Source: Zonotrichia leucophrys gambelii
Lineage: Eukaryota; Chordata; Aves; Passeriformes; Passerellidae
Length of the DNA: 64,000 bases
Assembly (NCBI RefSeq): GCF_028769735.1
Contig: NC_088171.1
Span: 132,821,533-132,885,532 of the forward strand
Direction of reading: 5' to 3'
The position numbers and the translations under genes are program-made. Below are positions 51,803-63,139 of this stretch, piece after piece. Each line of letters begins with the position of its first letter. Position 1 is the first letter of the stretch. Under the pieces are notes generated by a model that was given only the letters and a program-made list of their open reading frames with translations, was not told the DNA's origin and did not search any database.

Positions 51803-52112
51803 CACAGAATCATAGAGGGGTTTGTGTTGGAAGGGACCTTATTTTGTTCTGAGCCCTGCCATGAGATGTATCTCATCTGCCATGGGCAGAGATACGTCTC
51901 ACCAGATGAGGTTACTCAGTGCTCTATCCAACCTGACCTTAGACACTTCAGGGATGGGGTATCCACAACTTCTCTGGGCAATCTTTTCCAGCCTCACCAC
52001 CCTCACAACAGAGATACTTTTTTTTTTCTAATATCTAATCTAAACATACTCTCTTTCAATTTTGGGGCCATTCTCTCTTGACCTGTTACTATGTGCTCTT
52101 GTAAATAGTCTC
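51803..52112 (-). mobile_element. CR1 LINE fragment, antisense to TRIQK
   Basis: It begins with the reverse complement of the CR1 tail ('cacagaatcatagag', then 'tgttggaagggacctt'). It continues through 'cagggatggggtatccacaa', 'cttctctgggcaat' and 'ttctctcttgacctgttact', all of which follow the antisense CR1 order. It is a short, diverged 3' fragment. Confidence 0.88.
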
Positions 52113-54439
52113 TGCAGTAGTAGTTTTGGTTGGCTTTCTGCATTTTCAGAATTCATACTAAAATGTGGTTGCTTATATGCAAGTGTAACTGCAAGCAGTT
52201 GTTCCATAGCAAAGTTGTACAAATGTACTCAAAACAACATGTAGGAAGTAATGTATGTATATATTATGTAGGTGGAGAAGAAAGAAGCCAAATGCCCACC
52301 CAGTTTCAGTTGATCTGTTTCAAATTAATTGCGTTCATTTATTTTTAAGAAAGGCATTTAATGTTTTCATAGTTGTCTGTTTGAGTAGGAAATGCTAACA
52401 AGATTGTTGGAGAGGTTAACTGAAGAGCTGCATCCTGTGTGTGGAGGCTCCTTTTACATGGAGCCAGTACTGTTTAATGGCTGCAGGTATGCACATGTTG
52501 GACTTAAGCACAGCATTGCAACAGATAGTTTAGCATTGAAAGGCATTAAAAAGGACTGCCTATCAAATAGTAGTAGCAAGCATCAATAATTTTAGTGTTG
52601 TTCTTCAGATCTTTCATTATAGTCTTACAGTTAATTGAGTATATTCTGCAGGTATTGAAAACAAATTTCCTGAATAATTAGCTGATTTATTGTTTTCGTT
52701 TGTTGACTGTACATTATTAATAATTGGTTTCCTGAATTTATTTTCTTAAATATTTATATAGATTTTTAACATATTCCTTAAGTATCAGAAAAGGTGCTAA
52801 TTTATATATGTTCTTAATTACTTGTTACAATCAAAGTATGGCTAATAAAATTTTGAATGTAAACCAATTTTCAATGAAAAGCTGCTTTTCATGGCAACTC
52901 CTAGAAAATTTGAGGGATTTTCTGCTTCCAGTCAGAATATATATTTAATAACTATTACCAGACTTCTGGTTTGGAATCAGGGAAAGATAGCAATAATTAA
53001 ATGGGTATATTTTGATGTACTTAAGAATGCAGTATATTTTGGGGTTTTTAAATTTTGCATGCAGCATAAAATGAAGTTATTCATTTTAATGCGTCCTTCT
53101 TGTTGGCTTAAAGCTGAAATATAGTTGCTTGAAAATTAATTTACCCCTCATGAATGACTGGTTGGATTATCTTCGTAGCATTAAATGTCAACCCTGAGCT
53201 CAGAGCACATTGTGTCTACAGTAAAAAGTTGTCCCTGAGCACTTAATGTTGTGTTAAATGATGATGTGTCCTTTGCAAATGTATTATTAGTGTCAAGCTG
53301 TTCCGTCTCTCAAGATTGAAAAATGGTCAGTGATTTGAGCTGCCATTAAACCTGAATAAAATAGAGAGGCTGTGGGGGGTTTTCATGCCTTTTCTTAGTA
53401 CAGACACAGTCTTGTGTAGGTATAAGACATATAAAAATCTTCCTGTTAACCTAAGACTCTAAAAACTCCCTTTGGAATCACAGCAATTAAAAAGAAGAAA
53501 ATCTTACTTCTGCTTCTCAGGAAAAGAATGGTCATTGAATTTATCTGTGTGACACTCATAACACAAAACACAATAATAAATACTTGAGAGCTTGATCTTG
53601 TTTCCATAGGTGTGAGCTAGGGCTGTGTTGCCAATTCTCAGATAGAGGTTATAAAACTGTTACTGCTGTGTGGTTTGCCAACTGATTTTTACTGAAGTTA
53701 GGCTTGAAATTCCCATGGAACCTTGTTTTTCTGAGTTTCCTCAACATTCTAAATAAATAGTTATTTTCAGAATGAAGCAGGCATATTGAAGATGTTTTCT
53801 GTGAGAGTAGTTTCACATTGAAATAAATTCTATTATTCAGTGAGTATACAATGACTGAATTAAAATCTCTCAGAGATCATAGAATTAAATACTTGTTCAT
53901 GCACTTTAGGAGGCAGGTGTGTAGGTGCTTCTGTGGTTTTCAATGGTGTTACAAAGCACTTTAGAAAACACTTCTTTCCCCATGACACCTAACTTGCTGG
54001 CATTTAGAAAGGCACTTAAGGCAAAGTTGTACTGCTATGTATGAGATGATAGAGCTCAGTTTTGAGCTCATACTCAGTTTTTCTTACATCCCAGGGCATG
54101 TAAGAAAATAAATGCTTGCCTTTACTCCTACTAAAACACAAGCTACTCTAAAGTTAGGGAATTGATGGTAGTACAAACTGATTTGAACCTTTTAGTCCAT
54201 TGATTTGGTGTTTGCAGACCCTACTGAATTCCTTGGGTGCACTTTAGTTCCATTGCAATGGTGGCATTAAGGTACTTCAGGCAATGTGAATTTATGGCTA
54301 AATTCTCTCAGCTGTCAGCCATTCAGCTAGTTCTATGGAATTGATTTCCTGATAGTTGAAAAAGGCAAGTGCCATACATATGCAGAAGAAAACAAGGAGG
54401 ACATGGACATACATCTAGTGAAGGGTCAGGATGTCCATT
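52113..54439 (+). other. TRIQK long intron between CR1 copies
   Basis: AT-rich intron. ORFs on both strands are short and show no domain. I see nothing else that I can name. Confidence 0.5.
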
Positions 54440-54860
54440 TGGAGTGCAGCATGTACAAGAAAAGGCTGAGAGAGCTGTCTTTACAGCTTTAGGAAGAGAA
54501 AGCTGAGATGTTACTGCTGTTTACAAGTACTTAATAGATTGAGGCCACAGGCAGGGTGAAGCCTAACTTTTCTCAAAGGTGCACAATGGTAGGACAAAAG
54601 GCAAGTTAGAGAATATTTTCAGTAGGTAGGTGAAAAATATTTTTACTAAAAGGATGACCAAATGTTGGGAAGAGTTTCTTAGGGAAGTTGTGGAATCTCT
54701 ACCTTTGGAAATACCAAAAACTCAGCTGGATAAGCTCACCTAGACTTGCTCTCAGACTCACTGGTGCTGACTTTCAGGTTGAATGCAGTTTAAAAACTGG
54801 CTCTGTTCTGAGCAGAGGGATGGCTCATATGACCCCCAGGAATGTCTTCTAGCCTGTCTC
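54440..54860 (+). mobile_element. Old, diverged CR1 LINE fragment
   Basis: The order of landmarks fits a CR1 3' region in + orientation: 'aggctgagagagctg' (about 54,464), 'gaggccacaggcagggtgaa', 'gtggaatctctacctttgga' and a final 'ggatggctcatatgaccccc' stretch. Identity is clearly lower than for the copy at 885-1,640, with several indels, so this is an older insertion or a different subfamily. Both ends are approximate. Confidence 0.7.
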
Positions 54861-57800
54861 CTGAGAGTGTAGCTTAAAGCAGGACCATAAGTGGTACAGG
54901 GGAGCTGTTCTGAAGAGGCAGTGTGCTAATTATGGTACAGAGTGCAGGGGCTCTGTAGCACAGGCATAGCTAACTGGCTTGGGAACCAGCACCTCATAGC
55001 TGGGCAGGGATGGAATTCAGGCTGTGGTTTTCAATGCAATTCACAGTCTCTTCAAGGCTCTGGGATTTTCTCTCTGTAGTACTAATGATACCAAAGATAA
55101 TTACTTCAAAGGTAATTTGGCTGTGTTTTTAATGTCTTGAATCAAGATAAAGTCATGTAGGGACTGGTTCTTCTTCTCTGTTTATCCCTTAGAGCTATTT
55201 CCTTGGTTCATATTTATTCTCCTTAACCTTAGAGCTGAAGCCAACCCACCTGACTTGGGTTCTGAACATCTCTAGTTGTTCTTGACAGTGAAACAGGCAG
55301 CACCAGGGAGCTCTTTAGGTTGTGCTAGGCTGCTGTCACTCACTCTTTGGAGAAGTCTCTCTGTGGGAGTTAAAGAGAGACCTAAACTAGCAATTACCTA
55401 AAACTGAACTCAGGTGTAATGGGTGTGATATTCTGTGTCTTGCATATAGGGAGGTTGTGGAGGATGGCGTGACTGAACCTTCCTCCATCCTGGGCCTTTT
55501 TCCATGCTAATGAGATCTAATTCTCCCTTACCCCTGTTACTGCAGGTAAAATGATGGGATGCTTGAAGTCAAACCCTGAAAAGACCAGAAGTCCATTTTC
55601 TTGCTGTGTTTGTTCTATGGGGTTTTGTGGAGGGTTCCTGGAACCTTCACTAATTCATATCAATAATCACGATAAACCAATTGATTTCAGCTTAACTAGG
55701 TGTGTGATTTCACACTTGCAGTTTGTCAGTAAGTCTTGGCACAATCTGTCTTTAGTTTCTAATTAGATATGTATGTATTTTAGTATGGTTTTCAGTATCA
55801 GTTACAGTAAGGTACTTTAGTTAAACTGCTACTGGTAACTAAAATTTACCCTCTAGTTGTAGTTTTATTGATCCTTAAGCAGTACTTTAACATATGAAAT
55901 GGATTGCTAATGTACGGAAAACATCTTACTAATGTTCTGAGTATGACTATAATACCAGCACAGAAAGATTCAGGACAGCAGTTTGTTGGTTGTTACAAAT
56001 TATACTGAAAGTGTTGAAAGGAATTTTAAATCTGTAGCGTGATTAAAAAATTTAACTATCTGTCAGGTTTTTTGGCCTGCTGTAAATAACTCATCTTCAA
56101 ATTATTTGTCTGAGTAATTAAATTTAGATTGCACATTTCTCATTTCAAATATTTTGACTCTTATCTATTTGGTTTTCCATTGTGGTTTAATTGATGTGGT
56201 CTATATAAACGGACAATAAATTTATATACCTTTGTTATAAAGATCAGTCAGTGAATAGAACTTGGTATTCATCCCAGACAGAATTATGATTGAATGTATT
56301 TGCAAGATTAAAGCTTGAATTTACTTCTTTCTAATTAAAGGCAATTAAAGATTTGCAGACACAAATAAAAGACAATGAATTGAGGAATAAGTGTAGAAGC
56401 AAGTCCATTTGCAGGTGAAAAGAAGTGCCTTTGAAGCAGAACCAGCTGTATTTTCATTGAAAGAATAACAGTTTAGGAAGCTTTTCTGCATGTGCTTGCT
56501 TGATAGCATAATGTACTCATAAGCAGCTTACGCAGTACAGTATTCAGAAAATAGCAGTGCATTAATTTTTAAAGTAGCAAATGCAGGCGAAGAGCAATGC
56601 TGCCACATGATGATAATGAAGGTGGATATTGTAAAGTCTGCTGAGAGAAAAGAAAGCAGGGAGCTCCTGAAATGTGAACATTTATAAAACAATAACTAGA
56701 TATTCATATGATAATAAGCTTGGACAGCAGCATCAACAAAGGCCAAAGATGCAGTTGTGTTTCTGCTTAAGCCTGATGAATTGAAAAGCAGAGAGGCAGT
56801 CTTTAGTCTGTTATTCAATTCCAGTAATGAGCTATTGTTAGAATGAAGGAGTAAATATCTAGAAGGGTTGGAAATACAAGGTTTTTTTCCTCGTGAAGTT
56901 ATTCTGTAGATTTTTTTCAGGTTGTGTCTTAAACAGCAGCATCTTTAAACACAATCCTAAATGTGGTCAGTTTTCTGTAATACAGTGCTCAACATCCTGC
57001 ATTCTTGGTTGCATGTATAAAGGAGCTTGGTATGTATGCAGAGGGACAGTGTTGTGCAATATTTCTGTGACACTGCCAGATAGTATGCACAACAAAATTA
57101 ATCCAGAACTTAAATAACTTGCCTAATTTATACATATTACTTAAGGGTTTTTTGCATTTATCGTCATGCTATTGGAGGTTTTAATTAAAAAGAATACTGA
57201 ATATACAAGATCAGGTCATCTCTGATCATAATATATTATGGGATCTCAATTTCCCTTGTAAGCAGAGTTAAATTTAAAAAACCTTGTAAAATGCATAGAT
57301 TTTTATTCCTAGTTACATGAAGAGAAACAAACTCACTTTGCATATTGTATGAATCTCTAATATCCACTCTGAAGGAGGCACCCTTTGTAATTTTTCACAA
57401 TATAGCTGTTTTAGTAGCTAAAAAGCTCCCTTATCTTCATGCTGTTCTAATCCTACAGCTAGTAAAATAGTCTTCATGTTTTCCAAACAGGATCTGTAAA
57501 CATGGCACAGCTCACTTCTGGTGCCCCTGAGGTCACTTTGCCACCAAAGGAGTGGAAAAGAAGGATGGAAGGAAGGGAGGAGGTGCCAGGCAAGCTCTGT
57601 AGAGTTTCTGACAGGCAAAGGCTACTTCAGGCACTGGATGGGAAGGTGGATGGTCTTTGGAGGCACTGTCAGGAAGCAGGACAAGCAGAGAGCTGCAGTC
57701 AGGAAAAATAGTTGCCTTATCATGGAGTACTTAAAGTCTTTGGCCTTAAAAATAGAAAGGAAGTGATGGACCTGAAAAAGGAAAGAAGTAGTGCATTTGT

Positions 57801-60800
57801 TTAAAAATGAGCAAATAAATAACGGTAGTTATAAAAAAAGTTTAGGGAAGCTGGCACTAGAGAGTTTAGAGTTTGAGGGAAGAGATGACAAATTGATAAC
57901 AATAATGACTAGTCAAAGAGGTAAGGATTATGTTTAATAAGAAAAGTAAGATTTGGTCTGGAAATTTTCCAGTGGTATCTTTTTGGCTTCTTCTTGCCTT
58001 CGTATATTCCATCAGGAAAACTTGGTGTCTCAGATAGGCATCAGATAAAGCAGACAAATGGGGCTTTGTCTGATGAGTCTGTCTCAACTGGCTTTGATGA
58101 TCACTTCCTGAGAAGAAGAAATAGCTTAAACTGATGACTCTGACAGATAAATGTACAAGACAGCTTGCAGGATAAGTGAGATAAAGCTAGAAGACATTGA
58201 GAGTGTGAATATACTTATCCCAACTGGTTGAATTTGCAAGCCCAAAAGAAGGGAGGCTGTAGGGAGCCTGTATTACTTTTTTCTGCTTGTTTTCCAGGTG
58301 GTAATGATCAGTATTCACGTGACAGGAGCTTTGCATTTCATTGTTCTTTGTAGTCCTGTAGTGCAGATGTCTTTCCCAAGGCCTCAGAAAGTTCACGAGT
58401 TTTAAGAGTCTTTTAGTATGATTGCTGAATCTGGTTTTCATTACAAAGAAGTCCACAGATGCCCTTTTTAAACTTTTGTACTTGATGGACTCAGACTGTT
58501 TCCCTACTGTATTTTTTTCCTTTTGGCTATTACATTTAGCAAGGAGAGTGGTAAATTAATGGCAGGTGCACGGATTTGGAGAACTACCAGTTCTAGAGTC
58601 ATCAATGAAATAGCCTGGTTGTTACAGGAGGGTGAGTTGTTCATATCAGACTTAATATAAATCTGGAAGTATTCTCTAGGTAAATAGAATTCAGTCTTAG
58701 CTCTGGCCATAATACTGAAATAAGGAATAGCAGGGTGCCAGAAACCAAGTGAAAGAGCACCAGTAAGCTTTGGATGAATAAACATGGTTCTACCAATATA
58801 TGTATTTCACAAACTGGGTCTGCTATGCAATATTTGCCCCTGCTCACGTCACCTTCGCACTTGAGCTGTGGAGAAGAGGAGGGGGAATGGGCAATGGGAG
58901 GAAAGGGAGGTGGGTTTTACTAGCTGACTTTTGTCCCATTCCTGGTGGACTTTATCAGGCTTTCTAATTTTCATTATCTAGTGCTGTTGCATCACTAGAA
59001 GGGAAATTTCTGACTGTCTTGTTTCCTTTACCCCTGATGGAAGAGCAGCAAACGTGAATTATGAGAACTGAGATTGAACTTAGAGCTTGTCAGTTATATA
59101 GTTCTAAATGAAGATATTTTTCATGCTTAAACATTTCAGATTGATACATTTCTATAGTTTGTTCGCAAGTAAGTAAGAACAGCTGCATCACTTATGAAAG
59201 TTGGCTCCCAACAAACAAACAAAAAATTCAAGGCTGGGGTGTGTCTATGCCAAGTTTCAGCCCGGAGTGTATTTTTATGAGTAATAAACTCCTGCCATTT
59301 GTAATGGAAATTCTGAAAGATCTTTTAACTATTTCATGGCAAAAGTATGGATGTGAGACTTTAGGGAGAAGAAAAACATTGTTTCTTTGGCTGATGTAAT
59401 CTCATGACTTAGCCAGTTCTGTGGTTTCTGCAAGTCTTTGTCCAGCTGTTCTAAAAGATTACTGTACTCCTGATGCATCCTATTATCAGATATTACTGAC
59501 TTCTGAAAAATAATGGTACCGTGGTCCTTTCCTGCTAGTAAGATGTATCGACTGGATGAATATTTTGGAGCCTCTGACATAAATCATCTTTCTGTCATCC
59601 TTTCTTCACTCTGTCTTTTGAGTTTGCTTGGATATATGCTGCCTTTTTTAAATTCCTAATACATATGTTTTCAGTTATTTTTCCATTTGTTATTGAGTAT
59701 TTTTAAGTTATTTCAAGTCTATAATGAATAATATCTGACCAAAGAACAAAGAACAGTATGGAGACCTTCCCAATATATAATCCGTAGGGCTGAGGAGAGA
59801 TGATATAATGAAGGCAAATTTGTAATGTGAGTTCAGGATTCATGTTATGCTACACAGACCATCTCTGTATTGAGTATGAGCAGGGTAATACAAGGAGCAG
59901 ACAAAGCCAGAAGTGGGTTTCCATGAATCCAGTATATTACTAGAAAGAGACACATTTCAGTATTTCATCACTACACAATAATATCCCAGTTTTCAACGTG
60001 GCCATAAAATGAGAAGTTTGCATTATTGATTATGAATATAAAATCACATCTGCTTGGATAAGTGGGATTTTTGTGTACAAACCACTGGACAAAGTTTTAA
60101 AGGAAAGGTTAAACTATTTGACTGTAACAGTAATGAAAGCTAATGTACAAGTAGGTGAACTTAGTGATTTGAAAAAGGCCAAATACTACTTTAAGCATTA
60201 TGGTTTAGCTTTGGAGTTAGGCATAAAGGAAAAAAAAGATAGGTATGCATTAGGAGGGAAAAAATAAAAAGGACTTTTTTAAAAAGCCAAAGCAGTTGTA
60301 CTGAGGCTGTATGCCTCTGAGCAGTTTCTTCAGAGTCTTCTTTTTCTTCTCCTTTTGTGACTGTATCTGTACCTTGACTTCTGTTAACCTAAAGAAGCTA
60401 TGGTTCATAGTTCATGATAGAACACTAACAGGCCTTTCAGACAGCAGAAATATCCCTGAGAGATATCAGGTTTTTTATGCTTTATTATTAAGTTGAGATA
60501 AATGATTTATACCATTTCTACCATTTCTGAATGTTTACATGTCCTCCTCTGAACTCAGTTCATATGGACTCAGTGTGATCAAGCCCTGGGCTACACTCTT
60601 TGTGTCTTCAAGAGATAGTTCCTGTAACTTGAAGGAAGTTAATCTAGAAGATTTTGTGTAACGTGTTTCTACAAGGAGATGGTGTCAAGCAATGATTTTA
60701 TTAGCATTTACTTAGACTGATCTCCATATCTCTGAGTTCTGATACCTGCAAATAATGTTCCAGTTCAGAATTACAAACCTTTACATTTACCAGAATGTCT

Positions 60801-61226
60801 TGTCTTCCACATTTATATGTGCATTAGAGGTGACTAAGCAAGAAAAATTCTAATGGAAATTTTTGTTCTGATTTCAATGAGAGGGAAAAGTATAATCTAC
60901 CTTTAATCAACTTATTTGCTAACTGATTCCTATGGAACAATTTATTAAACATTGTAGTAGTGGATATCTATCCATAGATGTATTTCAATGTCACTCTGGA
61001 GTAACAGATTCTACACTGATTTGTCAGATCTTGTTTCTGTCACTGTCTGTGTTAAGTGTGGCTGTTGCACAGATTGAATCCCTGTGTGACAGAGTAGCTG
61101 TTGTTTAAAATGCTGGACTCTGAGGTGTTTTTAATATGTTGAATCTAACTTTTCAACTGAAATAAATGCTCATATTCTTTGTATTGTTTTTACATTGTTT
61201 TCATTGAATATGCTTTTTTACTCTAG
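54861..61226 (+). other. TRIQK long intron, last part
   Basis: No coding exon is seen before 61,227. An acceptor-like tract joined to a donor-like sequence (TACTGCAG|GTAAAA) lies at 55,545/55,546. A stretch at about 56,330-56,850 looks compositionally like conserved regulatory DNA: mixed sequence with TAAT cores, few repeats and no ORF. A lysine-rich frame at 60,073-60,267 is not recognisable as a gene. Confidence 0.5.
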
Positions 61227-61312
61227 GGAAACAAGATTATAAGAAAACCAGGCCTATGTTAAGAGCTACAAGATTAAAAGCAGAGGCCAAGAAAACTGCA
61301 CTAGGCGTAAAG
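61227..61312 (+). CDS. TRIQK: TRIQK coding exon 2 (rest of residue 21 to residue 49)
   Basis: The 86-nt exon lies between the acceptor TTTTTTACTCTAG (AG at 61,225-61,226) and the donor AAG|GTAGAG (61,313). Its first two bases complete Gly21 from the upstream exon, and it ends on a codon boundary. It encodes KQDYKKTRPMLRATRLKAEA followed by KKTALGVK. It completes the second QxxK motif (QIGK, 19-22) and supplies the third (QDYK, 23-26), so all three motifs that name the family are intact. The region is strongly basic (many Lys and Arg), as expected for the cytosolic side of a small tail-anchored-type protein. The following exon, expected to encode a hydrophobic segment and acidic C terminus (about 37 residues), was not found up to 64,000. 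Confidence 0.96.
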
Positions 61313-63139
61313 GTAGAGACTTCTTTGATAGCTTAAGCCACCTTTGTGTTTGTTTCTTTTCCTCATAGATGTACTGTGTGAATATTGATTTCTGAGAGAT
61401 ATTGTTTATGACACTTGAAAATCTAAGTAGAATACTAGAATCTGAAATATTTATGATTAACTGCTTTTACTTAACCATAAAATGACTTGAATATTTGAAG
61501 TGCGGAAAGATTTTACATAGTCTGTGTCCTTGATATGATCCATGTTTACTTTAAGGTTTAAAAAGTAAACCTTTTTGTGTGGTTAGAAAGTTGATGGTTT
61601 CAGGGAGCCTGTCTACACACAGAACAAATTCTTTACTATTTCATATAGTTAGACAAATTACAATAAACATTTCTCATGTTCCTCTTCTCATCCTATGCTA
61701 GTAGTAATTAAAGAGTGGGTTTGTTAAGTATTGTTAATTCTCAGCATTATTGTCTTAGTCTGCATCCTTGTGAAGTGTTTCTGACTTGGAAAAAGAAGGC
61801 TTAACTAAGAGCAAAGGAAAGCATATGGAAAGGTACTAAATTTTATTTTGAAAGTGTTCCCTTTTCAGGCAGGTATGAAGTATAACAATTACTTTGGATC
61901 ACAGCTGTGAATATGAGCAAGGAGGACAATTAGAAATATTCTCTGTTATCTACTACCCAGTATGTCATCTAAACAGGATCTATCTGAACACACATTATTT
62001 ATGTTGCCTCCAGTATTTTTTCCTCAAATTGTTTTTTTTTTTTTATAAATCTAACTGATACACTATTAACTTAACAGCAAGAGCAAAACCTGATGAAAAT
62101 AAAAAAGTAGATCCATTATCTGGGTATTCTAGTAAAAGAAACTTCAGAAATGTTAAAAGGAGAACATTTTCTTCTTTCTGGCAGATGAGAAATCAATTTT
62201 TTCAAGTTATAGCTTATAGCAAATGCCAAGGTATTACTACCAAGCTGTAACAGCTGTTAGGCTGCCAGATGATGTATTTGGTTGTCTTCCAGAATTTGCT
62301 ATTATAATCACGAAACAGTGCTTTCTTTTTGCTCCTGATTGCTGATCTCGATCAAGCATTACCGTGTGATGCAGTATGTTTTCACAACATAATCTCCTCA
62401 GTTAGTGCTGTGTGTCAGGTTTTAATGAGAAAAAGTAGATTGCCTTTTTTGTTTAAAGGATAAATTATTAACCTTTTGAGTTCCTTTTCCTTCCTTTCTT
62501 ATTAAATTTTCCTTTTTCTTTTCATTTTTCTTTCAATGGCGTGACCTTTTAAAAGTGATGTTCTACTTGGAGGCTTAGTGTACAGCCTAATTCTTTTAAA
62601 ATGAACATGTTTTTTGCATGTCTTTCACAAGTGAGAAGAGTATGAGATTTAGTCCTTCAAAACCTGTTTCATTTCCTTATTTTCTTAAGTAATTCTTTCC
62701 TAAAAATGAGGGTGAATGGGAAAGCATATGTGTAATAATATAAATAATGAAGAATTGAGGATTAACAAATAAAGGACTTTTGCCATTAAGGTGCACATGT
62801 GCTCTCCTGGTCCTGAGTGGATGTGTTTCTGGGGTTCTGCTAGTTGCACTGTGTGATGTCTGAGGTTCACAATTCTGCTTCTGCCTTTAAAAAAAAAAAA
62901 AATTATATATTTTCTTCTGGCTGTAATATTTTTTGTGCTTCTGGACCTTAAAAAAAATCTGGATCATTCCCAAATACATCACAGTAATTTGTTTTGTTTC
63001 CAAATTGCTGAGAAAAACTGACAGAACTGAAGCAAAAAGGAAAGTAAGTTGGGCACCTTTCCCTATGGGGATCTGCTTGTAGGGGAAGGAAGGCAGGGCT
63101 TTTAAATGCATCCTTCTCACTGAGCCTGCTTAATGCCAA
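61313..63139 (+). other. TRIQK last intron, first part
   Basis: No exon coding for a hydrophobic membrane segment was found. Homopolymers occur at about 62,029 (T) and 62,889 (A). A stretch at about 62,180-62,420 has mixed composition and a perfect 12-bp palindrome TAACAGCTGTTA (62,248-62,259) with an E-box core. It could be regulatory, but this rests on appearance only. Confidence 0.55.

Noticed and set aside
60073..60267. Lysine-rich 64-codon ORF shortly before TRIQK coding exon 2
   Set aside because: The composition reflects A-rich DNA. No family resemblance and no splice signals tie it to TRIQK.
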